Shown: positions 1 to 6,589 of the stretch, in pieces | Layout: the number at the start of each line of letters is the position of its first letter | Numbering within the stretch: the stretch's first letter is position 1 | Assembly (NCBI GenBank): GCA_947628685.1 | Contig: CANRAT010000036.1 | Coordinates: 1 to 15,005, forward strand | Reading direction: 5' to 3' | DNA length: 15,005 bases | Origin: an uncultured Bacilli bacterium | Lineage (GTDB): Bacteria; Bacillota_I; Bacilli_A; RF39; UBA660 | Position numbers and translations under genes: made by a program | Notes under the pieces: generated by a model | Database searches by the model: none | Told to the model about the DNA's origin: nothing | Seen by the model: the letters and a program-made list of their open reading frames with translations, nothing else

Positions 1-578
1 ATACTGTCTTAAACTCTCAATCAGGTCCTTTTATACAAACCTTTTATTTTGAAGGTTCTGGTCTTATGATTGGTTTCTTACATAAAGACAAAACTTCAGA
101 ATCAATGTCTAAATCTTTAGATTCTATTGAAGATAAACTTGGTCATGATTTATATAGAGAACTTTTCTGTTTAATTCTTACTGACAGAGGTGTTGAGTTT
201 GAAAAGGTTAATCTATTTGAATTCAATCAACAAACTGGTGAATTTAGAACAAATATTTTTTATTGTGATGCCTATCAATCTTCTCAAAAACCTCATGTTG
301 AAAATACTCATAATTATATTAGAGATATTATACCTAATGAGATTGATATATCAAATATTACTCAAGAAGACCTAGATTTAATGTTTTCACATATCAATTC
401 TACTCCTAGAAAATCTTTAAAGGATAAAACTCCTTATGAAGTATTTTGCTTTATTATGAGTACTCCTGAAAATAAAGATAGAGGTAAAGAAATCTTAAAC
501 TTATTAAATATTAATGAAATTAAAAGAGATGAGGTCACCCTAAAACCTTATCTCATAAAGCATAATAAGAAAAATTAG
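1..578 (+). CDS. IS30-family transposase, C-terminal part (5' end outside window)
   Basis: The frame is open from the first base to the TAG at 576-578, so the visible 191 complete codons are the C-terminal catalytic half of a longer gene. The motif LTDRGVEF carries the second catalytic Asp of the DDE integrase core. KPHVENTHNYIRDIIP carries the catalytic Glu in the arrangement typical of IS30 transposases, and the ending RKSLKDKTPYEVF is the usual IS30 C-terminal signature. The first two bases, AT, followed by ACT GTC, would read Asp-Thr-Val if the missing base is G, which fits the first catalytic Asp (the DTV motif). The N-terminal HTH region is not visible, so whether the element is intact cannot be judged. 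An in-frame ATG at 66 is internal and not a real start. Family call is firm; activity is unknown. Confidence 0.9.
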   Translation, partial: TVLNSQSGPFIQTFYFEGSGLMIGFLHKDKTSESMSKSLDSIEDKLGHDLYRELFCLILTDRGVEFEKVNLFEFNQQTGEFRTNIFYCDAYQSSQKPHVENTHNYIRDIIPNEIDISNITQEDLDLMFSHINSTPRKSLKDKTPYEVFCFIMSTPENKDRGKEILNLLNINEIKRDEVTLKPYLIKHNKKN

Positions 579-851
579 TTCTTATTGTGTATTTTAGAAA
601 CACCCATATTTTACAAATTTATCCTACTATTTAGCAAAAGGAATTTAGTCTTACATTTTTAAAAATTCTATAGCCTTTTGTCTTTTCGTCGTGGCAAAAT
701 TTCTAAATACATTTAGTATTCTATCATATTTTTTATATTTTTTCAATTTATCCTCATACAAAAACCTCTTTAAAATAGAGGTTTCTCTTACATTCCTTTT
801 ACATTTTTTGAAACTGGAATTTACTTTTTCATTTCACGGTTTTTTACAACT
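579..851. other. AT-rich intergenic region between the IS element and greA
   Basis: No convincing gene is seen. The greA-side hairpin at 762-784 is the only clear element. The right-hand terminal inverted repeat of the IS should lie somewhere here, but it cannot be recognised without the left end, which is outside the window. The stretch around 815-838, rich in short T and A runs with a GGAATTTAC segment, is one place the end could be, but this is a guess. Confidence 0.4.
760..784 (-). terminator. Rho-independent terminator downstream of greA
   Basis: On the minus strand the stem AAACCTCT / AGAGGTTT (777-784 with 762-769) has a perfect 8-bp match and a 7-nt loop, and the 3' arm runs into five T residues (764-760). 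It lies about 70 bases past the greA stop, in the right orientation to end the greA transcript. Confidence 0.7.
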
Positions 852-1322
852 CTAATTTATAGCTAAAATTTTAACGTCATATTTTCCATTTGGACTATCA
901 ACTGAAACTACACTTCCTACTTTAAGCCCCATTATAGCCTTAGCAATTGGAGATTCATTTGATATCTTATTTTCAAATGGATCTGCCTCACTACTACCTA
1001 CTATAGAATACTCTTCAGTATCATCATCACCTACGTATTCAAGAGTTACTTTAGTTCCAATTGATACCACATCTGTATCTATTTTTGTGATAACTTTTGC
1101 TCTTTCAATCATAGCCTCTAACTCTTTAATCCTAGATTCAACTATAGCTTGTTCAGTTCTAGCCGCATCATATTCAGCATTCTCACTTAAATCACCTTGA
1201 GAACGTGCATCTTTAAGTGCATTTATAACCTCTGGACGCTTAACTTGTATTAACTCATCCAATTCTTTCTTTAATTCATCTAAACCTTCTTGGGTTAAAA
1301 ATAATTCTTTCTGCTCTGACAT
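852..1322 (-). CDS. greA: Transcription elongation factor GreA
   Basis: This 156-aa protein matches GreA along its whole length (family about 158 aa). GreA binds the RNA polymerase secondary channel and stimulates cleavage of backtracked RNA. The N-terminal coiled coil (about 1-75) carries the tip motif GDLSENAEY at 43-51, whose acidic residues hold the catalytic Mg2+. The C-terminal FKBP-like domain includes the ESPIAKAIMGLKVG motif. The start is ATG at 1322. An in-frame GTG three codons upstream lies inside the ribosome binding site GAGGTGATC and is not a credible start. The gene has its own promoter and sits 71 bases after yrrO. In Bacillus subtilis greA follows yrrN-yrrO-udk; here udk is missing. 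High confidence. Confidence 0.97.
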   Translation of the reverse strand: MSEQKELFLTQEGLDELKKELDELIQVKRPEVINALKDARSQGDLSENAEYDAARTEQAIVESRIKELEAMIERAKVITKIDTDVVSIGTKVTLEYVGDDDTEEYSIVGSSEADPFENKISNESPIAKAIMGLKVGSVVSVDSPNGKYDVKILAIN

Positions 1323-1355
1323 AACGATCACCTCAAATTTTCATAAGCAAACAAA

Positions 1356-1384
1356 ATAATACTATATATTTTTTGTTTTGTCAA
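1356..1384 (-). promoter_or_regulatory. Sigma-A-type promoter of greA
   Basis: Minus strand: -35 TTGACA (1384-1379, perfect), 17-bp spacer, -10 TATTAT (1361-1356, 5 of 6). The predicted start is near 1348, giving a leader of about 26 bases that contains the GAGGTGATC ribosome binding site. The -35 begins 10 bases after the yrrO stop and no terminator separates yrrO from greA, so greA can also be reached by read-through. Confidence 0.8.
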
Positions 1385-1393
1385 CTATTTTCA

Positions 1394-2590
1394 TTAACTT
1401 TTCACTTTGATCATATCAAACTCATCAATAGTATCATTTATTTTTATTTTAACTATTTGTTTAGGATGTCTTACAACATCTATCAAATTATTGTCCGTAT
1501 CATAAATTTCTTCTATTTTTTTAGTAATTATATCGTGATTAGGACCAAATATTTCTACAATATCACCTTTTTTAAAATAATTTCTCTCTTCTATAGTAGC
1601 TATGTGAGTATTTTTATCGTAATCAAGTACCATTCCTAAGAAATCTTGATTAGATACTTCTACTCTTCCATTATAATAACTACAAGTAGAGTCATATATA
1701 CCATTAAAGAACTGAGGTACTGAGTCACGATTTGCGCATCTTCTAAGTATTTTCTCGTACTCTTTATTATATGTATAATTTTTTTTATCGTTACAATAGT
1801 TATCAATTACTTTTCTATAAATCGATACTACTGTAGCAATATAATAACTAGAACGCATTCTACCTTCTATTTTAAATGATGTAATACCCATATCTATCAT
1901 ATCTGGTATAAATTTTAACATAGATAAATCTTTGGAACAAAATGTAAATGGCATATCTCCCTTTATTTCTTTCATATCTTCACTATACAAGTCAAAATCC
2001 CATCTACATATTTGACTACATCCACCACGATTGGCATCTCTATTAGTTAGAAAATTAGACATTACACATCTTCCACTATATCCTGCACACATAGCGCCGT
2101 GTATGAAGCATTCAAGTTCAATATCTACGTTATCTATAATCTCTTTTATTTCTTCTTTAGTACACTCTCTTCCAAGTACAATACGCTTTACACCTTTATC
2201 TTTAAAAAATTTACATGCTTCTATATTAAGCGTACTTGCTTGAGTAGACAAATGAACATCTAAACTAGTATTTTCTAAGGCTTCTTTCATAACTATAGGA
2301 TCGCTTACTATTATTGCATCTACTTTACACTCCTCAAGGTTCTTTAAATAATCAGTAACATCTCTTAATTCTTCATTATGAAGGGCTATATTAACAGTGA
2401 CATAAACTTTTTTATTTAAATCGTGTGCGAATTTTACACCTTCTTTTATATCATCTAAAGTAAAATTTACAGCATTCGCTCTTAAGTTAAGGCTAGGTCC
2501 TCCTATATATACAGCATCCGCACCATACTTAAGCGCTATTTTAAGTCTTTCTAAATCTCCTGCTGGAGCAAGTAATTCCACATTCTTCAT
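1394..2590 (-). CDS. yrrO: U32-family protein, YrrO/TrhP2-like tRNA uridine-34 hydroxylation factor
   Basis: A 398-aa member of peptidase family U32. The family signature is complete at 160-178 (E-x-F...G-A-M-C-x4-G-x-C-x-M-S, read here as ECFIHGAMCAGYSGRCVMS). Cys168, Cys175, Cys191 and Cys195 have the spacing of the cysteines that bind an Fe-S cluster in TrhP proteins. The N-terminal part (MKNVELLAPAGDLE...) is the TIM-barrel-like start typical of YrrO, and the C-terminal 80 residues form a beta-rich domain. Despite the peptidase name, TrhP1/TrhP2 are known to make 5-hydroxyuridine at the wobble position of tRNA. The ATG overlaps the yrrN stop by 4 bases (ATGA), with GGGTGA as ribosome binding site, so the two are probably translationally coupled. 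Family certain; tRNA role follows from orthology and synteny. Confidence 0.92.
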   Translation of the reverse strand: MKNVELLAPAGDLERLKIALKYGADAVYIGGPSLNLRANAVNFTLDDIKEGVKFAHDLNKKVYVTVNIALHNEELRDVTDYLKNLEECKVDAIIVSDPIVMKEALENTSLDVHLSTQASTLNIEACKFFKDKGVKRIVLGRECTKEEIKEIIDNVDIELECFIHGAMCAGYSGRCVMSNFLTNRDANRGGCSQICRWDFDLYSEDMKEIKGDMPFTFCSKDLSMLKFIPDMIDMGITSFKIEGRMRSSYYIATVVSIYRKVIDNYCNDKKNYTYNKEYEKILRRCANRDSVPQFFNGIYDSTCSYYNGRVEVSNQDFLGMVLDYDKNTHIATIEERNYFKKGDIVEIFGPNHDIITKKIEEIYDTDNNLIDVVRHPKQIVKIKINDTIDEFDMIKVKS

Positions 2591-3435
2591 TTTTTCACCC
2601 TATATATCGTTTTAGTATTTAAAAATCCATTATCTATATTAGAAAACATACTGTTTAATTTATCATTATATTCTTTAAAATTATCCTTAGTTACACTTTT
2701 AAACATTTTAATTACTTCTATAAACTTATCTTCATCAATATTAAAACTATTAAGCACAATATAATCTATATTAAGTCTTATAACTCCCATAAGTCCATTT
2801 AATATATTATTAGAATAAACACTTGTGCCTATATCACTATCAATTATAGGATATGTCTTACCTTCTTTTTTTATGTAATTTATTTTAGAATTATCTTCAA
2901 GATTAAAATATTCTAAATAATTTTTAACTATATGTCTTTTAGATACAAACATAGGTAAATATCCAAATAAAGTTACCATAAGTTTTGATTTTGATTTTTT
3001 TATTATAGTATCTATCTCATCTATTGTTATATCGCTTGATATATATGCATATCTAGCGCCACAAGAATTATAATAGTTAATTGTATTATAATTTGTTGAG
3101 AGGTGTTCCTGATTCCAAACTAAATCATAATTCAAATTTAGTCTTTTATATATATTAAGTACTCCTATATCGTAAAATAATACACCTTTTATATTATAGT
3201 TGTTTAATTTTTTTAAAATATCTTCTACTAAAGGTAAATCTTTATTATGCATATTTTTATTTAAACTAATAAATATATCTTTATCTTTTATAGTATTTAA
3301 TATATCTAAATTTTCAACATCGATATTAAAATTAGTATTGACACTTAAATTTTTAATACCTATTATAAATCCATCTACAATATCTTTTGTTTTATTTATT
3401 TCATCAATATTATTTGGAATTGTTAATATAGACAT
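2587..3435 (-). CDS. yrrN: U32-related protein, YrrN/TrhP1-like, without the Fe-S cysteine motif
   Basis: A 282-aa protein recognised as the YrrN partner of YrrO by the GYLPMFVSKR motif, the downstream segment KTYPIIDSDIGTSVYSN and its position directly before yrrO. It lacks the U32 signature and its cysteines, as YrrN homologues do, so it is more likely a partner subunit than the redox-active one. The start is ATG at 3435, preceded by a strong AGGAGGGTGAC site. An upstream in-frame start at 3564 would run through the promoter and terminator and into the neighbouring gene, so it is rejected. Overlaps yrrO by 4 bases. Very rich in Lys, Asn and Ile, as expected from the base composition. The methyltransferase gene yrrM, which precedes yrrN in B. 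subtilis, is not here. Confidence 0.85.
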   Translation of the reverse strand: MSILTIPNNIDEINKTKDIVDGFIIGIKNLSVNTNFNIDVENLDILNTIKDKDIFISLNKNMHNKDLPLVEDILKKLNNYNIKGVLFYDIGVLNIYKRLNLNYDLVWNQEHLSTNYNTINYYNSCGARYAYISSDITIDEIDTIIKKSKSKLMVTLFGYLPMFVSKRHIVKNYLEYFNLEDNSKINYIKKEGKTYPIIDSDIGTSVYSNNILNGLMGVIRLNIDYIVLNSFNIDEDKFIEVIKMFKSVTKDNFKEYNDKLNSMFSNIDNGFLNTKTIYRVKK

Positions 3436-3449
3436 AGTCACCCTCCTAT

Positions 3450-3472
3450 AAAAAAAGACGTCCCAAGACGCC
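3450..3472 (-). terminator. Terminator of the pduL/3506 unit, overlapping the yrrN transcription start
   Basis: Minus strand: GGCGTC (3472-3467), loop TTGG, GACGTC (3462-3457) with one G-U pair, then seven T residues (3456-3450). Good intrinsic terminator form. It lies between the promoter -10 and the yrrN ribosome binding site; see the finding on promoter/terminator overlap. Confidence 0.75.
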
Positions 3473-3475
3473 TTA

Positions 3476-3504
3476 ATATTATCACATTTATTCTTCATTG
3501 TCAA
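3476..3504 (-). promoter_or_regulatory. Sigma-A-type promoter of yrrN-yrrO
   Basis: Minus strand: -35 TTGACA (3504-3499, perfect), exactly 17 bp, -10 TAATAT (3481-3476). It lies immediately after the stop codon of the upstream gene (3506-3508). The expected +1 is near G3469, inside the 5' arm of the terminator hairpin. Confidence 0.8.
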
Positions 3505-3505
3505 A

Positions 3506-4525
3506 CTATTTGCTATCCTCACATATTCCAGTTTTTTCTTTATCGGTATTACTTCCAACGACATATGTGCAATAGTTTACACCACCAATATTTGTTTTAT
3601 AATAGATATTTTCTGTACAATCACCTGTTAAGAAACAATCAAGACACTTTGTAACACTACCTTTTTCAGCAGTATCAGCAACAATTGAAATAACAAACTG
3701 AACTATTGTTATTACAAAGAATACTATTGCAGCTATAATTATTTTTTTGATTAAAGATTGTTGTGCCTTTTTAATTTCATCATCTTTTGATGCTGCTAAA
3801 GCCTTAAGAAGGGTTATTATACTAATTATTATCAATATAATAGGTGTAGCAATTTTAAGTATATTAACTGCAGTCTTTGTTATTTTTGGAACATTGAGTG
3901 GTATATCAAATGCATCTCCACAAGATACATATAAAAGTTTATCTACATTACAATACCCATATTTTTCATTCCAAATACAAGCAAAATAATTATTGTGCTC
4001 ACAAGTCGTTTCATCAAACTCCATGCAAGAGCCAGGTGTTTGTTCTGGATCTTCTTCAGGATCCTCTCCAGGATCTTCTTCTGGGCTTACTAGTGTTAAT
4101 ATTGCATAGCCTTGCTTTTGTTTACCATATTCTATAAATTGATCTATAGTAGCATCAGTTGCAACAGCTAAATCCTGATTACCAGTTCTATCTACCCAAA
4201 CCGCATATGGATTACAAGCATTGTGAAGTACAAAATAATCCTGACCTTTCTCATGAATTGTCATTCCACCAAGAATTGGTGAAAAATATGTATCCCAATT
4301 TTCTATTTTATGTGATTCATCATACTCTGTTACATCACTTGATTTCATTGTTCCTTTTACTTTTGCAGATGAAACTTTTTCTTTAGTTGTAATTTCAAAT
4401 TCTATCTCTAAATGATAACCATCTTCGTTATATTCATATTTACAAGTAAGCGCTAAAGCACTTCCACTCATAAAGAAGAATAATCCAATAATAAATAATA
4501 AATATTTAATTTTTTTAACTTTCAT
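3506..4525 (-). CDS. Secreted Cys-rich protein with a VirB2/TrbC-pilin-like two-helix module, function unknown
   Basis: 339 aa. Residues 1-26 form a signal peptide (KVKK, a hydrophobic core, then SALAL before Cys28). Residues 28-205 are predicted extracytoplasmic, with scattered cysteines (28, 104, 167, 175, 183, 192, 202) and an acidic Pro/Glu/Asp linker at 148-164. Two hydrophobic helices (about 222-243 and 262-284), joined by a charged Lys-rich loop (ASKDDEIKKAQQSLIKK), resemble the T4SS pilin (VirB2/TrbC) fold. The tail again has cysteines (294, 297, 303, 319, 325-339 region). The ATG overlaps the pduL stop (ATGA), with GGAGAG as ribosome binding site. No other conjugation or secretion gene is in the window. 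I do not recognise the ectodomain. The pilin resemblance rests on topology and loop style only. Confidence 0.75.
   Translation of the reverse strand: MKVKKIKYLLFIIGLFFFMSGSALALTCKYEYNEDGYHLEIEFEITTKEKVSSAKVKGTMKSSDVTEYDESHKIENWDTYFSPILGGMTIHEKGQDYFVLHNACNPYAVWVDRTGNQDLAVATDATIDQFIEYGKQKQGYAILTLVSPEEDPGEDPEEDPEQTPGSCMEFDETTCEHNNYFACIWNEKYGYCNVDKLLYVSCGDAFDIPLNVPKITKTAVNILKIATPIILIIISIITLLKALAASKDDEIKKAQQSLIKKIIIAAIVFFVITIVQFVISIVADTAEKGSVTKCLDCFLTGDCTENIYYKTNIGGVNYCTYVVGSNTDKEKTGICEDSK
4045..4084 (-). repeat. 12-bp tandem microrepeat encoding the acidic E-D-P-x linker
   Basis: About three copies of a 12-base unit (GGATCTTCTTC / GGATCCTCTCC on the plus strand) encode PEEDPGEDPEEDPE in the secreted protein. 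Such short coding repeats can change copy number by slippage, giving linker-length variants. Confidence 0.7.
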
Positions 4526-5085
4526 AAAATCTCTCCTATATCACCATTTTTAACTAAATGTGCATTCGCATCATCAGTATCTAAATGGAGTTCAAAATAT
4601 GCTTCATCACTTACTTTAAGATACACATTTGTTATTATTCCACCTTTTTCTCCACTAAGTTTAACATTAACTTTTTCCTTACCTTCCAAATTATACATTT
4701 TAACTTGGCTAGGTAAAATATGAATGTGTCTAGTCGCTATGATACAACCTTCAGTTATATCTACACTTCCATTTGGACCTACAATCGTAATAGGACTACT
4801 ACCCGTTAAATCTCCTGAATTTCTAATAGGTGGGTTAAGTCCTAATTTATAAGCATCTGTTTTACTTATTTCTACTTGAGTGTAATTTCTTAAAGGCCCC
4901 AAGACTCTAACGTTATTAATTTCATCTTTTTCTGTTTTTAATGTTACAGTTAAATCAGATGCATATTGTGAAGGTTGGTTTAAATCATTCTTTTTTGTAA
5001 GTTTTGCATCTTCACCAAATAATATAAAAAAGTGTTTCTCATTTAAATGTACATGTCTATTTGATACTCCTATACTAACTTTCAT
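4522..5085 (-). CDS. pduL: Phosphotransacylase PduL (phosphate acyltransferase), free-standing type
   Basis: 187 aa. PduL interconverts acyl-CoA and acyl-phosphate (acetyl or propionyl). Both beta-barrel domains are present with all metal and phosphate ligands: His11 and His13 (SNRHVHL), Arg66 (GPLR), Glu72 (QVEIS), His120 and His122 (ATRHIHI) and His167 (ELHLDTDDANA). Their spacing equals that recalled for the structurally studied enzyme, with a constant offset of 37 residues. The protein therefore lacks the N-terminal encapsulation peptide of microcompartment PduL and should be cytosolic, replacing Pta in acetate or propionate formation. Two ATGs are adjacent (5088 and 5085); the GGTGAT site fits the second better. 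No microcompartment genes are nearby. It is followed, with a 4-base overlap, by the secreted protein gene. Confidence 0.93.
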   Translation of the reverse strand: MKVSIGVSNRHVHLNEKHFFILFGEDAKLTKKNDLNQPSQYASDLTVTLKTEKDEINNVRVLGPLRNYTQVEISKTDAYKLGLNPPIRNSGDLTGSSPITIVGPNGSVDITEGCIIATRHIHILPSQVKMYNLEGKEKVNVKLSGEKGGIITNVYLKVSDEAYFELHLDTDDANAHLVKNGDIGEIL

Positions 5086-5100
5086 CATATCACCAAGTAA

Positions 5101-5129
5101 ATTATATCATATTTTTTATATTTTTTAAA
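5101..5129 (-). promoter_or_regulatory. Extended -10 promoter of pduL
   Basis: Minus strand: a perfect TATAAT (5106-5101) preceded by TGA, giving the extended form TGnTATAAT, with a weak -35 TTTAAA (5129-5124) at 17 bp. The start would fall around 5094-5098, so the leader is only about 9-13 bases and begins almost at the GGTGAT site. The divergent gerQ promoter must lie in the same roughly 50 AT-rich bases, but I cannot define it. Confidence 0.65.
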
Positions 5130-5154
5130 TATATTTTATGGAAAGGATGATTTT

Positions 5155-5538
5155 ATGAATAATAATTACGTTAATAGTACTTCTAAATTCCCAGGTGCGC
5201 CTATTTATTCAGGGAATATGGTAACTCCAAATCAAAGTACCGCACAAAGTAGTATGCAAGAATATATTCCTAACGAACAATCATATATTGAAAATATTTT
5301 AAGGGTTAATAGAGGTAAAAGAGTATCAATCTATCAATCATTTACAGATTCAAATGAGTGGAGAGATAAAGTATTCACAGGTATAATAGAACAATCCGGT
5401 AGAGATCATATTATTTTAAGTGATCCTACTACTGGTAATTGGTATTTACTTTTAATGATATATGTTGATTATATTAAATTTGATGAAGAGATTAATACAG
5501 TACCACAGTTCTACCCACAATCAGGTCAAAACTTATAA
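5155..5538 (+). CDS. gerQ: Spore coat protein GerQ
   Basis: 127 aa. The core at 42-115 carries the hallmark GerQ string: YIENILRVNRGK, the middle EWRDKVFTGIIEQ, then GRDHIILSDPTTG and a YVDYIKFDEEI end. In B. subtilis GerQ is a coat protein cross-linked by transglutaminase and needed for CwlJ function in germination. The N-terminal 40 residues are Asn, Ser and Gln rich, low in complexity and poorly conserved in the family. Only one Lys (Lys11) lies in the N-terminal tail, where B. subtilis GerQ has its cross-linked lysines, so cross-linking may differ here. The start at 5155 has GGAAAGGATGA just upstream. No cwlJ is adjacent; lemA follows. Diverges from pduL. High confidence. Confidence 0.94.
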   Translation: MNNNYVNSTSKFPGAPIYSGNMVTPNQSTAQSSMQEYIPNEQSYIENILRVNRGKRVSIYQSFTDSNEWRDKVFTGIIEQSGRDHIILSDPTTGNWYLLLMIYVDYIKFDEEINTVPQFYPQSGQNL

Positions 5539-5544
5539 AAAGTA

Positions 5545-5573
5545 TTGATTGATTAAAAGAAATTTGCTATAAT
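5545..5573 (+). promoter_or_regulatory. Sigma-A-type promoter of lemA
   Basis: -35 TTGATT (5545-5550), 17-bp spacer, -10 TATAAT (5568-5573) with the extended TGC before it. The predicted start near 5580 gives a leader of about 11 bases that is essentially just the AGGTGATAGTT ribosome binding site. Confidence 0.8.
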
Positions 5574-5590
5574 TACTTTAGGTGATAGTT

Positions 5591-6133
5591 ATGAATTTAA
5601 TTATAGTAACATTATCTATAGTAATTGTCATCTGCTTGATTTTAATTTTTTTAGTTGCAACATATAATCACTTTCAAGATTATATAATTAGAATAAACGA
5701 AGCAGATGTGAATATAGATGCAGTTTTAAGGAAAAGATTTGATTTACTTAATAAGTCTATTGGAATTATAAAAGCAAATATAGACACTGATGAAGAAATT
5801 TTAGAGGGAATAGTAAAATTAAGATCTAAAAAATTAAATAATTTTGAATTAGATAGAAGTTTATATGACGCAATTAACGAATTTCATGCTATCAAAGAAA
5901 AGTATGCCGAATTACAAAGTAATGAAGAATTTATGAAAATTGATATTAATTTAATAGAATCAGAATCAGAAATAGTTGGACTTAGAAAATATTATAATGA
6001 TATTATTACTGATTATAATAAATTAGTTAAATCTTGCCCATCTAATATAATAGCTATTATAAAAGGTTATAAAGCAAAAGATTATTTTGATGGAAATAAT
6101 GTTGATACTAAAAAAGGAACTGTAAAATTATAG
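5591..6133 (+). CDS. lemA: LemA family membrane protein
   Basis: 180 aa, close to the family's usual length (about 185). One N-terminal membrane helix (about 3-24) is followed by a helical, coiled-coil-prone cytoplasmic or outer domain. The segment NIDAVLRKRFDLLNKSIGIIK (about 41-61) matches the family core in which ID..L+RR.DL.PN is typical, and YN at 25-26 just after the membrane helix is also characteristic. The biochemical role of LemA proteins is not settled. The start is ATG at 5591. An in-frame GTG three codons upstream is part of the ribosome binding site AGGTGATAGTT. It has its own strong promoter, so it need not be co-expressed with gerQ. The stop lies inside the bidirectional terminator. 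The C-terminus is Lys rich. Confidence 0.9.
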   Translation: MNLIIVTLSIVIVICLILIFLVATYNHFQDYIIRINEADVNIDAVLRKRFDLLNKSIGIIKANIDTDEEILEGIVKLRSKKLNNFELDRSLYDAINEFHAIKEKYAELQSNEEFMKIDINLIESESEIVGLRKYYNDIITDYNKLVKSCPSNIIAIIKGYKAKDYFDGNNVDTKKGTVKL

Positions 6134-6146
6134 TTCCTATTTTTTT
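6115..6146. terminator. Bidirectional terminator shared by lemA and the divIC operon
   Basis: Stem AGGAACT (6115-6121) with AGTTCCT (6132-6138), 10-base loop. It is followed by ATTTTTTT on the plus strand (6139-6146) and, on the minus strand, by a run of T residues opposite 6110-6115. The stop codons of both convergent genes (6131-6133 and 6137-6139) lie inside the hairpin, so the last codons double as terminator. Confidence 0.85.
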
Positions 6147-6568
6147 CTTGTTTTCTTTTTTCCTTTTTTTAGTATATATACAAATATTAAAATCATTAAA
6201 ACACTAAGGGCTAATATTACATAATTTTTATTTATTGTATTTTGTATAGTATCAACATCTTCTTCTACACTATCTAAATCAAACTCAATTTTATATTCTC
6301 CACCTGTTGTATATCCATAGTGTTCTCTAGCATAATTTGCTAAATATTCGCTATCGCTTAGTTTTTCAATATATATTTTAATATCTTCTGCATTTTCTTG
6401 TAACTGAACATATAAGTCTTCTAACTCGTTTTTTTGATTTGTTAAATTATATATATTATATGCATTATAAAATAGACTAAAACAAAAATATAATATTGCA
6501 ATTAAACTGATTGGTCCTAAAATTGTAAGCCTTCGTTTAGAAACTTTAGGAATTCTTCTTTTAGCCAT
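6137..6568 (-). CDS. divIC: DivIC/FtsB-family septum formation protein with an extra C-terminal membrane helix
   Basis: 143 aa. A basic N-terminus (MAKRRIPKVSKRR) and one membrane helix (about 16-36) lead into a coiled coil (about 37-70). The family core SEYLANYAREHYGYTTGGEY (73-92) follows. This is the FtsB/DivIC plan; these proteins join FtsL/DivIB in the division complex. Unusual is a second hydrophobic helix (about 115-134) followed by the basic tail KKGKKKTRKK, which would bring the C-terminus back into the cytoplasm. Usual DivIC proteins are bitopic and end soon after the GE motif. The position right after yabP-yabQ is the same as in B. subtilis, which supports the name. The start has GGTGATAAT directly before ATG. 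Its stop overlaps the bidirectional terminator. Confidence 0.87.
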   Translation of the reverse strand: MAKRRIPKVSKRRLTILGPISLIAILYFCFSLFYNAYNIYNLTNQKNELEDLYVQLQENAEDIKIYIEKLSDSEYLANYAREHYGYTTGGEYKIEFDLDSVEEDVDTIQNTINKNYVILALSVLMILIFVYILKKGKKKTRKK

Positions 6569-6589
6569 ATTATCACCTTAATAAGTATA

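Noticed and set aside
1..578. A complete, intact IS30 element with defined ends
   Set aside because: The left end and the N-terminal half of the transposase are outside the window and no terminal inverted repeat can be paired, so only a partial transposase is reported.
1373..1639. Plus-strand open frame of 88 codons opposite yrrO
   Set aside because: Phe/Tyr/Ile-rich antisense translation of yrrO and the greA promoter region, with no ribosome binding site and no family resemblance.
3436..3564. Longer N-terminus for the YrrN-like protein starting at 3564
   Set aside because: It would read through a strong promoter, a terminator hairpin and a ribosome binding site, and overlap the upstream gene; AGGAGGGTGAC before 3435 decides the start.
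4522..5085. Bacterial microcompartment locus around pduL
   Set aside because: No shell proteins or propanediol/ethanolamine genes are present, and the protein lacks the encapsulation peptide.
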